Shown here piece by piece: positions 10,446-19,629 of a stretch of DNA of 64,000 bases. Position numbers and translations under genes: made by a program. How positions within the stretch are numbered: the stretch's first letter is position 1; every line of letters starts with the position of its first letter. Location of the stretch: the NCBI RefSeq assembly GCF_003719195.1, contig NZ_CP024996.1:1-64000 (forward strand), written 5' to 3'. This DNA comes from Herbaspirillum rubrisubalbicans. GTDB taxonomy: Bacteria > Pseudomonadota > Gammaproteobacteria > Burkholderiales > Burkholderiaceae_D. Under the pieces are notes generated by a model. It was not told where the DNA came from, did no database searches, and saw only the letters and a list, made by a program, of their open reading frames with translations.

Positions 10446-11624
10446 ATGCACGCACTCCGACAAAACCCTGAGCTGATAGACCTAATGGAGGTTTCAAATC
10501 CACTGGATCCGCACGTCATTGTTGATCCGGAGGAGCTAGACGCGCTATCCAGAGATATTGAAGAGGCTCATGCCGCGTTCAGTCATGCACTCAACACTCA
10601 AGATAAAGATTACATACGTGCTATTCACCTTCAGGCCAAAAAAACTTCCAGTGGGTTAGATGCAGAACTAATACGAAAGAAATTCAATCGTTATAAAGAC
10701 TATTTCCGCTCGGGAAAAGATATTGATCTGAAACGTATCAAACCTAGGCTTGTCGCTTGCGATAGCACACTATGGAAAGACCTGTTCGCCATAACTCGAG
10801 CATGTTGGTCGATGCCCTATAACAAGGGATATGGGCGGAGACTACGTTTTGTCGTATTTGATGAAGCGCACGAAGCCGTTATGGGCATTATCGGCTTGCA
10901 GTCGCCGCCGGCTGATTTGCAAAGTCGGGATGGTCTTTTTAAATTCCCCGCTAAGCGAAAATTGGAGTTGGTGAATAATACGCTCGATGCTTATACCGTA
11001 GGGGCTATTCCACCATATTCATTTTTATTGGGAGGAAAGCTGTGTGCGGGGTTAATTAGCACGGACACGATTCGTAGAAGCTACTGGCGCAAGTACGCAA
11101 GTCAGAAATCTCTGATGCTAGAGGCCTCGATTCAACAACCTCTGGTCGCCGTAACTACCACCAGTGCATTCGGACGCAGTTCAATATATAACCGACTTAG
11201 ATATAAGGACCGGCTTTTGGCGGAGCCAATAGGCTATACAAAAGGCTTCGGTACGATTCATCTCGAACATCTGTACGAGCGCATATCTGAGGTACTAAAG
11301 GCCAATGAATCGTTTACCCCCGCCGGTTTCGGAAATGGTCCGAAAGTACGATGGCAAAATATCACAAAGGGTCTGATGAAGCTCGGTGTGTCTCCAAGTC
11401 TGCTCAAACATGGACTTAAGAGAGAGGTTTTCCTCTTCCGATTTGTTGAGGGGCTAGAAGATGGTATGAGCGGAGGCAGCTTTGGCGCAACCCAAAATTT
11501 GCCGGAAGAAGAATTCTCGGAATATTGGCTCGATAGATGGGCAGTGCCCCGTGCTAACCGATTTCCTGAATGGTCTCAGATCGACGCGCGCCAGCTAATA
11601 ACAAATACACTGAATTCCTTTTGA
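10446..11624 (+). CDS. druA: Druantia-type protein DruA (DUF4338)
   Basis: This 392-residue protein has the DUF4338 hallmarks: RFVVFDEAHEAVMGIIGLQSP (about 138-158), a LVNNTLDAYTVGAIPPYSFLLGGKLCAGL block (about 180-208), the signature TTTSAFGRSSIYNRL (about 238-252) and EPIGYTKGFGTIHL. DruA is a component of Druantia type I anti-phage systems; its biochemical role is unknown to me. The gene stands alone on the plus strand, preceded by an AT-rich promoter region. It converges on the interrupted helicase gene, whose stop is 54 bp away. In described systems DruA is usually co-directional with the others, so the arrangement is atypical. Confidence 0.8.
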   Translation: MHALRQNPELIDLMEVSNPLDPHVIVDPEELDALSRDIEEAHAAFSHALNTQDKDYIRAIHLQAKKTSSGLDAELIRKKFNRYKDYFRSGKDIDLKRIKPRLVACDSTLWKDLFAITRACWSMPYNKGYGRRLRFVVFDEAHEAVMGIIGLQSPPADLQSRDGLFKFPAKRKLELVNNTLDAYTVGAIPPYSFLLGGKLCAGLISTDTIRRSYWRKYASQKSLMLEASIQQPLVAVTTTSAFGRSSIYNRLRYKDRLLAEPIGYTKGFGTIHLEHLYERISEVLKANESFTPAGFGNGPKVRWQNITKGLMKLGVSPSLLKHGLKREVFLFRFVEGLEDGMSGGSFGATQNLPEEEFSEYWLDRWAVPRANRFPEWSQIDARQLITNTLNSF

Positions 11625-11677
11625 ATACTTGAAAGACGAGCCCGCTTTAATCGGACTCGCCTACGTAAGGCCCGATC

Positions 11678-12404
11678 TTAGAGCCTGTTCAGAGCATCCA
11701 CAACTTGGTCGATAGCAGTCGCCAAATTCTTCCTCACGATCAGTTCGTTAACGATTATTAGCGAGCTGTCAGCAAGATCAGGTAAAGCGTCAAAACTTGC
11801 GGGAATACTCTCGGCCAAAGGATCAGAAAGAAAAATACAGAGTTTTTTACCATCATTCTTGAACAATACTATTGGCACTGACATTTCCCCACCCTGAGCT
11901 AGCTGCATCGTTGCTTCACGACGAATAGATGTATCCGGAATTGAAGACAACAGCAATGAGCTGTACAGGAGATGCTCAGAGGACTGCAGGCGTTCAGCCG
12001 AATAGCTGGAGGTACCATGGATGACGTAGCGTAGAAGTGATGCTCCAACATGCCTGTCGATCAACCCGTGATCTAATCGATTCCGAAATGTTCGTAAACA
12101 TGCATAACAAGACCCATCACATTTCTCCGGACATCCCTCCATTAGCTTCAAGGCCGCATCAAATAGCCGAATACCTAGGCTAGCAGCATCTTGCGCAAAA
12201 CCGGCGCCACCCGGCAAAGTGTCGTATATAAAAATCTGAGCTTCGTTTCCTTGAATACCTTCCGGTGTTAGCGCAGGGCGAAATTCCGCCATTAGCTCTC
12301 CAGGCTCGATCTGTAAGAGTGAAGTTGCTGCGCTGACCAATGCTTCACTTACCGTCCGCAACGCTACTTTGGTAACCGAGTGAGCAGGAAGCAACAGAAC
12401 AGGT
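11678..12404 (-). pseudogene. druE: DruE-type helicase, 3' part (DUF1998 domain), cut off by an IS
   Basis: This segment is the C-terminal ~240 codons of the giant helicase that begins at 18539. It holds the DUF1998 signature: IYDTLPGGAGFAQDAASLG, then the four-cysteine cluster CPEKCDGSCYACLRTFRNRLDHGL. Translation across the IS junction, after removing the IS plus one GGT duplication, reads ...IRVQEP-VLLLPAHSVTKVA... in one frame. The break is therefore a clean insertion with no other decay. The only starts left for this piece are weak codons such as TTG at 12394. A separate product is possible but not supported by a ribosome site. Confidence 0.85.
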
Positions 12405-12454
12405 TGAACCGCCCCGGATTTTGAGGAGGCTCTAACTCTTGAGAGAATAGAGCC

Positions 12455-12781
12455 ATGAACAAGAAATCAAGCAAGTTTTCCCCTGAGGTACGAGAGCGTG
12501 CGGTGCGCTTGGTGCGTGAGCAGCGGGATGAGCATTCCTCCACGTGGTCTGCGGTCCAATCGATTGCGCCGATGATCGGCTGTACGCCTCAGACGCTGCT
12601 GGACTGGGTCAAACGCGCCGAGGTCGATAGCGGCGAGCGGGATGGCGTCAGCACGGCCGAGCGTGAGCGTATCAAGGCACTGGAGCGCGAGGTCAAGGAA
12701 TTGCGCCGTGCTAACGAGATTCTCAAGACCGCGAGCGCTTTTTTCGCGCAGGCGGAGCTCGACCGCAAACTGAAGTCGTAA
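12455..12781 (+). CDS. IS3-family transposase OrfA
   Basis: This is a 108-residue DNA-binding part of the transposase. It has a helix-turn-helix ([16 protein letters not shown] ... [16 protein letters not shown]) followed by a leucine-zipper coiled coil ([31 protein letters not shown]). A T-run at 12739-12744 (CTTTTTTC) within the SAFFA codons is the likely -1 slip site that makes the OrfAB fusion transposase. The ATG is 50 bp inside the left inverted repeat. Confidence 0.93.
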   Translation: MNKKSSKFSPEVRERAVRLVREQRDEHSSTWSAVQSIAPMIGCTPQTLLDWVKRAEVDSGERDGVSTAERERIKALEREVKELRRANEILKTASAFFAQAELDRKLKS

Positions 12782-13686
12782 ATACCTATATCGATCGCTA
12801 TCGGGATATCCACGGGGTCGAGCCGATCTGCAAGGTATTGCAGGTTGCCCCGTCAGCATATCGGCGTTATGCAGCGAGGCAGCGCAATCCTCAATTGTGC
12901 TGTGCTCGTAGCAAGCGTGATGCGGTACTGCGAGTTGAAATCAGCCGGGTGTGGCACGCCAACATGCGTGTGTACGGTGCTGACAAGGTGTGGCGACAGC
13001 TGAATCGCGAGGGCGTATCTATCGCACGTTGTACGGTAGAGCGGTTGATGCGAAAGCAAGGGCTTCAGGGAGCCCGGCGTGGTAAGCAACTTCGCACCAC
13101 GCGTTCTGATCCCAAGGCAGCCTGCCCGTTGGACCGGGTCAATCGTCAGTTCAAGGCTGATCGTCCCAACCAGCTTTGGGTGTCCGACTTTACCTACGTA
13201 TCGACCTGGCAAGGCTGGCTGTATGTGGCCTTCGTCATCGACGTGTTTGCCCGTCGCATCGTTGGCTGGCGTGTCAGCAACAGTATGACGACGGACTTCG
13301 TGCTAGATGCGCTGGAGCAGGCGCTCTATGCTCGCCAGCCCGAAGGCAACGGCGGCTTGATCCATCATTCCGACAGGGGATCGCAATACGTCGGGATTCG
13401 CTACAGTGAACGCCTGGCCGAGGCGGGCATTGCGCCATCGGTCGGAAGCCGTGGCGACAGTTACGATAACGCCTTGGCCGAAACCATCAATGGCCTGTAC
13501 AAAGCTGAATTAATTCATCGCCGTGCCCCTTGGAAAACCAGGGAATCCGTCGAACTGGCCACGCTCGAATGGGTGGCTTGGTTCAACCATCATCGACTGC
13601 TGGAATCCATCGGCTATATCCCTCCGGCAGAAGCTGAGGCAAACTACTACAGCCGGTTCGCCAGCAATACTGCAGTGTCGGCATAA
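12739..13686 (+). CDS. IS3-family transposase OrfB (DDE integrase)
   Basis: This is the catalytic part of the transposase. The frame is open from the T-run at 12739; the first good ATG or other start within it is near 12838, but the protein is probably made as an OrfAB fusion by -1 frameshifting. The rve core has WVSDFTYV (first Asp), HHSDRGSQY (second Asp) and [17 protein letters not shown] (Glu). The C-terminus has the usual [20 protein letters not shown]. It ends 39 bp before the right tip of the IS. The element inserted antisense to the helicase gene. Confidence 0.93.
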   Translation, partial: FFRAGGARPQTEVVNTYIDRYRDIHGVEPICKVLQVAPSAYRRYAARQRNPQLCCARSKRDAVLRVEISRVWHANMRVYGADKVWRQLNREGVSIARCTVERLMRKQGLQGARRGKQLRTTRSDPKAACPLDRVNRQFKADRPNQLWVSDFTYVSTWQGWLYVAFVIDVFARRIVGWRVSNSMTTDFVLDALEQALYARQPEGNGGLIHHSDRGSQYVGIRYSERLAEAGIAPSVGSRGDSYDNALAETINGLYKAELIHRRAPWKTRESVELATLEWVAWFNHHRLLESIGYIPPAEAEANYYSRFASNTAVSA

Positions 13687-13725
13687 CTTAAACCAAATAG
13701 CCTCCGCGAAAGTCGGGGCGGTTCA

Positions 13726-16700
13726 GGTTCTTGTACTCGTATCGAGTACAACGCTATGTCTGTCAGAAAGTCTGTCCCCAGAACTATATTTGGCGTAGAG
13801 AATACGCTGCAGGTCTGATTATCGTCCTTATACGGCTTGTCATGAGCCTTTCCAAGGGTTTTGTGATGAGCTGTCTCTGCCTCAATGCGGCCACACCCAA
13901 CACAATAACGATATCCCTCTTTTTGTGGACCGGAATTTGATACTAGTAATGATGCTTGGGTTGAAAACACAGCTAACCGCGAATTTATGTCCGTCCACAT
14001 ATCTCTAGCCGGACTTGGCATAGTTAGCTGCGCTCTTGTCGCATAACTTGTTTCAGGAATTTCATCCGGCGACGTGACCTCTTGTTCTGTAACTGGATGC
14101 GCGAACCCTGGAGGTCTAATCCAGTGCCGCAGAGGACCAACAGAATTGCTGGACCCGCATGCATCACAGTCCATATGAGATCCGATGGCGAGGCCTGAGC
14201 CTATTGGCGCGAGCTGTGAGTATCCACACGTCTTGCAGTCGAGATAAATCTTCTTTGCTGCCCAAGCATCTTTAAGACTTCTTCTCGCAGGCGAAAACAG
14301 CGCGCCGGACGTGTAGCACTTGCCAGATATCCACACCTGCTTTCCAGGGGAGTACTGGCTTAATGCCACCGGCAGACTTTGGCTTGGTGCAAATTTTGGG
14401 ACAGTTTTATATGCACTAGATTTTTCAGCATCAAAGACGTAAAACGTTGCTACATCGGTAGGGAACGCATAGCGTGGGAGTACCGCCTTGTAAAGAAGCC
14501 AGTCAAGTAATTTACTTTTATCTTGTATCTCGATTGGCTTCTCTTCACCCACCTCTGGTGGCGACTCTGAAACTGACGGTTCATGCTCTTCGTTTGCGGA
14601 TTCTCGCTTCCTTTTGACCGCAGGAGGCGGCTCGTATTGATCTATAGCCTGCTTTATCGCAGAAACACTATCGCTCAGAAATTTGGATAGCAGGTCCTGA
14701 CGATCGCTATCACTAAGTTGATCAGATAACCATTTGGAAATCCTATTTCTTAGAGAATCTTCTTCCAACGTCAACCAACGCTCAAAATCTTGAATATTAA
14801 GTAAACCATTGTTCTGAAACTCGGAAACTGTACCTAGAACGGAAAATAAATCAGCATTGGTCTGATCCGTAATGGTGACTCTTGCTTGTAGGTAGTTTTG
14901 CAATAAGAAAGCTTGGATGTGACGTTGAGCTATTTCCTTTTTATGGAGGCTTAACTTTGGATCTACGATTTTCCCCGAAATCATCTTCTGAGGATTCTGA
15001 AAATAATATTCATCGTGCGTGTCGGAACCTCCAAAACCGACGACCGTTGCAATAGACGTGCCCCGGCGGCCAGCACGCCCAGCACGCTGTTGATAATTCG
15101 CTCGCGCAGGGGGCATGTTTCGAAGTGCGACGCCTGACAATTGACCAATATCAATTCCTACCTCCATTGTGGTGGTACTAGATAAAACATCAATTGCAGA
15201 AAACGGCATTTTTCCGGGCTCGGGAGGAAGTTCTACGTCTTGGAACAGTAATTCGTTCTGCTCAGCCTTGGAGAAAACATCTTGAATTTGGGGAGAATTT
15301 AGTTGGGCCGTATGCTCAGCAGCGATAAGGGAAAACGGCGCACTGGCAAGGCTAAGCGCGTAGTTGCGGTAAAACCCTTTCCGAGCAATAAAGACATTGT
15401 CATTTTGTGGGTCGAGATGAACAGCAGTTTTTCGCTTACATTCAAGGCAGATATTAGAAATCGGTCGATGAACGGCTTTGCACAGCTCGCATCGAATCCA
15501 ACTTCCTTCAAAATCTAAGGTAAGTTCGCTGCCTTTGAGTCGATATTTCTTTAATGCTCTTTCTTCAGCGAAAAGCTTTAATAAAACCGGCAACCATTGT
15601 TTCTCAAAAACCTTTCGTTGAGCCAGGTCGGAGAGAATTACTGCCATCACTTTCTTAAATTGACCCTTATTACTCTGGACCTTGCGTGCACCAACGTCTC
15701 CTTCGTACCAGTGCTCAGGCGTAGCCACTCGTAGGAAGAAACCAGACGTATGCCAACAGCGAAGCCAGGCACGTACTAGAGCAATCTTTTCATCGTTGGA
15801 TTCCGCTGCACCAGGAATCGAGGGCAGAGAATATATTGGCTGTCGCTTATCCTTCTTCTCAACGATAGAGCCGAGAGCAAGAGCCTCAAGTCCACGTGCA
15901 CGATCCCTCATTGAAATATATATATCGGCATATAGAGCCTCTGGAGGACGATGTGTGCGCAGGTCAGTAACTAACAATCGCAGCCTATCGGGATTCTCCA
16001 AAATGCGTTCCTTCTTGACCAGCATACGAACTTGCTCAAATTCGAATGACTCATTGGTCTTAGTCTCCGGCCGCAATCGGATGTCAGACTCAGCTGCCGC
16101 AAGCATGACCGCCGCATACAAATCGTCGAGCCGCGACTCGAAGATCCCGTCCTCCAATGATAGTATTGTCTTGAAGCCTGACACTATTAACGCGCGTAAT
16201 GTGTCGCGTGACGCGAACATCTGTAAATTCGGTGCCAGTCGCGCCGCTACCTGCCGGGAGTCGGAAAAGGCAAGAACTTTTCGACCTCTTAGCGGAGCAA
16301 ATGAAGTCGCCGGGTTCGGACCTGGCGGTTGGATACTAAGCTGCTTACTCACTAATACTTGGAAGGGCTGATCGCCTTTTGTCTCATGATCTTGTACGGG
16401 ACTTCGGCCGAGATAACCCGCCTTTAAGCAAATACCGCATGGAAGAAAAATTCCAGACTCCATATCCTTCGACGCGATGTCACTGTCGTCATTAATTTCT
16501 GGATCAATTTGAGGTGGAACGTGTCTAGCACCTCTGAGAAAAACTTGGCGAGTACGAGGACCGCGAATTCCGAATTGCCCAGTTACCACATCAAACTCTC
16601 GAATCTCAGCATCTGAATCCTTCGGAGGAGACTCAAGCAATATGTCTATCGGGTGGAGCGGCTTAACCTCACCTTCGTTTGTTGTGAGTCTTGCGCCGGG

Positions 16701-18539
16701 TAGTGGCCAAACATGCCTGGGGTTAATAACATCTTCCACGTAACCACGAGCATAGGCAGTCCCACAATGCCGGCAGGTAAAAAGCTCAAGCACACGAGAA
16801 CCACATCCGCATTCTTCAACTGGCTGGCTATATAACTTTCCAGCAATCTTGTTAGGGCTGTCCTGTGGTGAATGAGAGCATTCAGGATCCATACAAATCC
16901 AAAGACCTCTCAGGCCTCGATGAAAACTATGAACTCGGCAAGAGAACAAATTGGTGCCGTCCACAGATGGACGTGCTGCACTTGCCAAAGAGGCCAAGTT
17001 AGAAGCGGCTCTACCGGCCAGCAAGTCATCTACTGATGGAAAAACCATTCGGCCGATTTCTTCTATCGGCTGTGCTTTCCCCATTGTTGCATTAACAAGG
17101 CTCAAGAAAGGTGGGTAGTCTTTTAATGCCTGATAGAGGGCCTCTTCGATGACAGTATTGGCTTCAATACCGCGGTAAAGAAGGAGCTCAGCGACTGCAT
17201 TGCGTCGGACTTGAATATCTTCGTCATAGAACTCCTCTAGACTAATTTCTGCGAGTATTTCAGCGTCTCTTTGAGAGCCGATTGCCGCATCTGGATGCTT
17301 TGCTAAGGTGCCACGAATAGGTTGCGCAAAGGAGCTTTGCTGAGTTCCCGTTAACTGTGAAGAAAAAATAATGGCGCTGTCCGGATTATCGAAGCTTGCG
17401 GTTGCGCAGATGACTTGTAATCTTTCCGAAGTTATTCCTAGACGATCACTTAGTCGACGTAAAAGATATCCGACCTCGGCACCAGCGGCACCTCGATAAA
17501 GGTGTGCTTCATCTAGGACTACGAGGAATTTCTCGTCAGGGCATGCGGCTAACCATGCTTTCGTTTTATCAAAAATTGATCTCTCAATGGGGCGCATCAT
17601 CATGTACTCAAGCATTGAGTAATTGGTCACCATGAGATCTGGAACATGCTGCTGGACTTCGTGTCTAGTCAGCAGCTCAGCATCTTCTGGCATTGCAACC
17701 GCCCTTTTATAAAGACCGGTTTTGCGATCTAACCATTCAGTTTTGTCTGCACCGTACCAAGTCTCGATATCTTTCTTCGCCGGCCACTTACCTCGCTCTC
17801 GAAGCTGGTTAATGAGCCTCTTGGAGAAACGGCCATCGTCGGAGTCTTCTTTTGCTGTTTTAAGCTGCTGGACATAAAAGTCTCGAAATGGCTTGAGTTG
17901 AGTACTATCTTTTTGAGCGCTGCGGACTCCAGCATAAGGGGTCCGACTGGTGTAGCGAGCAAATCGTGGAATGCGCCCAGACCAGGTAGAGAACAGTTGC
18001 TGAAGATGTGGATTCCCAAAAAAGCTTCTTAGACGACCCAGCTGATCGTTGACCAGTGCATTCATCGGATAAAGAATTAATGCCCGCATTCCGGTCAAAT
18101 TTCGGAAATCGTCTGGTGAACTTTTCGCTTCTACCGCTAACTTTGCTAGTAATGGAAGTAAGAAGGACTCTGTTTTTCCTGACCCAGTCCCAGTCATGAT
18201 TACGATGTTCCTGCCTTTGACAACGACCTCGTCGACAGCATCTGCTTGATGCTCGTAAGGCGGATCGTAGACAACTTTCTTGCCATCTATTGGCTCAGAC
18301 AGTTTTTCAAATAGCTGGAGCGCCGAAGAGGGTAGGCCTTCAATGTCCCGAAAATTGCGGCCAGTTAAATACTTCGGAGTTGATTCAATAAACGGCTTTT
18401 GATGAAGAACTCCAGGTTTATTGAGAATGCTGTTGCGCTGGGAGATTAAAACTGGATCGCTAATGTGATAAGTCGCCTCAACATATTGAACTAAGGATTT
18501 ATGCAATTCGGAGACTGCTTCATGAATGGTCTTAGTCAT
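13726..18539 (-). pseudogene. druE: DruE-type giant DEAH helicase, 5' part, interrupted by an IS
   Basis: This is the first ~1,600 codons of a helicase that would be about 1,860 residues long when intact. From the ATG at 18539 (AGGGA 8 bp upstream) it has a Q-motif-like PYEHQADAV and Walker A MTGTGSGKTES near residues 115-125. A VVLDEAHLYRGAAG DEAH box follows near 350, with motif III ICATAS. Next come a cysteine-rich zinc region (CxxCGTAYARGY near 600) and a C-terminal helicase lobe with QQRAGRAGRRG. The frame now runs into the IS and stops at 13647, losing the DUF1998 end found at 11678-12404. The fold matches DruE, the shared component of Druantia systems; other DUF1998 helicases (DISARM-, Dpd-type) are less likely given DruA nearby. 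Confidence 0.8.
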
Positions 18540-18562
18540 TTGCTTTTCCCTATAGCTAATTC

Positions 18563-19627
18563 TTAAAGTTCTTGAAACCAAAGCTTCTCAGTAATAATCC
18601 TTTTCTCACTTTCCCATTCTGCTAGCGAGAAGGTACGTGAAAAGTTAGACCGATTTGAGTATTGTTCGATAGCGCGAAAACGGCGGGAGGCCCACAAAGG
18701 TAGTGGAAAAGAAAAAGATACATGCACGGCCTGAGTTGTTGTCTCTATTCGGAATCGTGCCGGCCTACCATTTACGTAGTCCAGCGCAAGCTGCAACGTC
18801 CAAGCAGCATCGCAGGCCCGTTCACAATTATTTTTTAGTGGAAGATCGACGAATTTGACTACGCTTCCATTGATCATTTGAAAAAAACACCAATGCTCAT
18901 TACCAAAAGATGCTGGCCTCCTGCCGACAAAAAAGCCGGTCTCTATTGTGGGTGCCACTAGTCGACTTTTATAACTTTGATCAAAACTGACAAACGGACT
19001 AATGATTTTTACGCCATAGGTTGCTTCGGAAGATGTGGACGTATTAAGTCGCTTCTGCGCTTGTTGTATAACCTGTTCGGCATTGAGCACCGTCGAAGGC
19101 GAGTGCCAATGACTTGATGAAATACTTCGTAGCCCAATCGATGAGAGAATATCTTGGTTATCGCTATCGGGATTTGCGAGGTACCGATAGGGGCCGTTGT
19201 AGATCAGAGAAGACGCGATACTCGCCGGAAGGACGTGGGTATCGCACGTTGTTGCTCCCACGATGTATATTCGGCCACTTTCTCGTATGGTGTAAGCTAG
19301 TGGCGACAAGAATACCCATTCAGCGGCATAGTCCTCGTCGTCTCCGCCAGCTTTGGTCAGTTCAACCAAATCTCCCGCCTCAAATAGGCCTTCTACGGCA
19401 TCTTCGATCTCTGCATAGATATCCGAGCTGTTCCCACCAAGGTGCTCCAGTAATTGCTTACTAATTTTGATTAAATTCCTTCTTGGCAAAGGACACTGTG
19501 AGGCGCAAACCTTTCGGACGAAATTGCAGTACCACGTATGACTTCGCTCTTCCGCCGAATCACAGGCAACGCCTATTTGCGAAGAGACCAGAAGGTTGGC
19601 TTGGTAAGTACCTAATATGGAAATCAT
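18563..19627 (-). CDS. Uncharacterised 354-aa protein of the helicase operon
   Basis: This is the second gene of a three-gene operon: its ATG is 2 bp after the stop of the 941-aa gene, and its stop is 23 bp before the helicase ATG. It has a possible winged-helix stretch (LPRRNLIKISKQLLEHLGGN, about 48-67) and an acidic segment (DIYAEIEDAVEGLFEAGDLVEL). The C-terminal half is rich in beta-type sequence and aromatic residues (HWCFFQMINGSVVKFVDLPL). I recognise no catalytic motif. Its fixed place between two large proteins suggests a complex subunit or regulator of the helicase. It could correspond to one of the small Druantia type I subunits, but I cannot show that. Confidence 0.6.
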   Translation of the reverse strand: MISILGTYQANLLVSSQIGVACDSAEERSHTWYCNFVRKVCASQCPLPRRNLIKISKQLLEHLGGNSSDIYAEIEDAVEGLFEAGDLVELTKAGGDDEDYAAEWVFLSPLAYTIRESGRIYIVGATTCDTHVLPASIASSLIYNGPYRYLANPDSDNQDILSSIGLRSISSSHWHSPSTVLNAEQVIQQAQKRLNTSTSSEATYGVKIISPFVSFDQSYKSRLVAPTIETGFFVGRRPASFGNEHWCFFQMINGSVVKFVDLPLKNNCERACDAAWTLQLALDYVNGRPARFRIETTTQAVHVSFSFPLPLWASRRFRAIEQYSNRSNFSRTFSLAEWESEKRIITEKLWFQEL

Positions 19628-19629
19628 TT

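Larger units (their letters stand above)
12405..13725 (+). mobile_element. IS3-family insertion sequence inside druE
   Basis: This 1,321-bp element has inverted repeats TGAACCGCCCCGGATTTTG (12405-) and, on the other strand from 13725, TGAACCGCCCCGACTTTCG. Both continue to GGAGGCT. GGT at 12402-12404 and 13726-13728 is the 3-bp target duplication. It carries overlapping orfA and orfB in the -1 relation typical of the family. The ends and 3-bp duplication fit the IS51-like group better than IS407 (4 bp). All parts look intact, so it may still be mobile. Confidence 0.95.
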
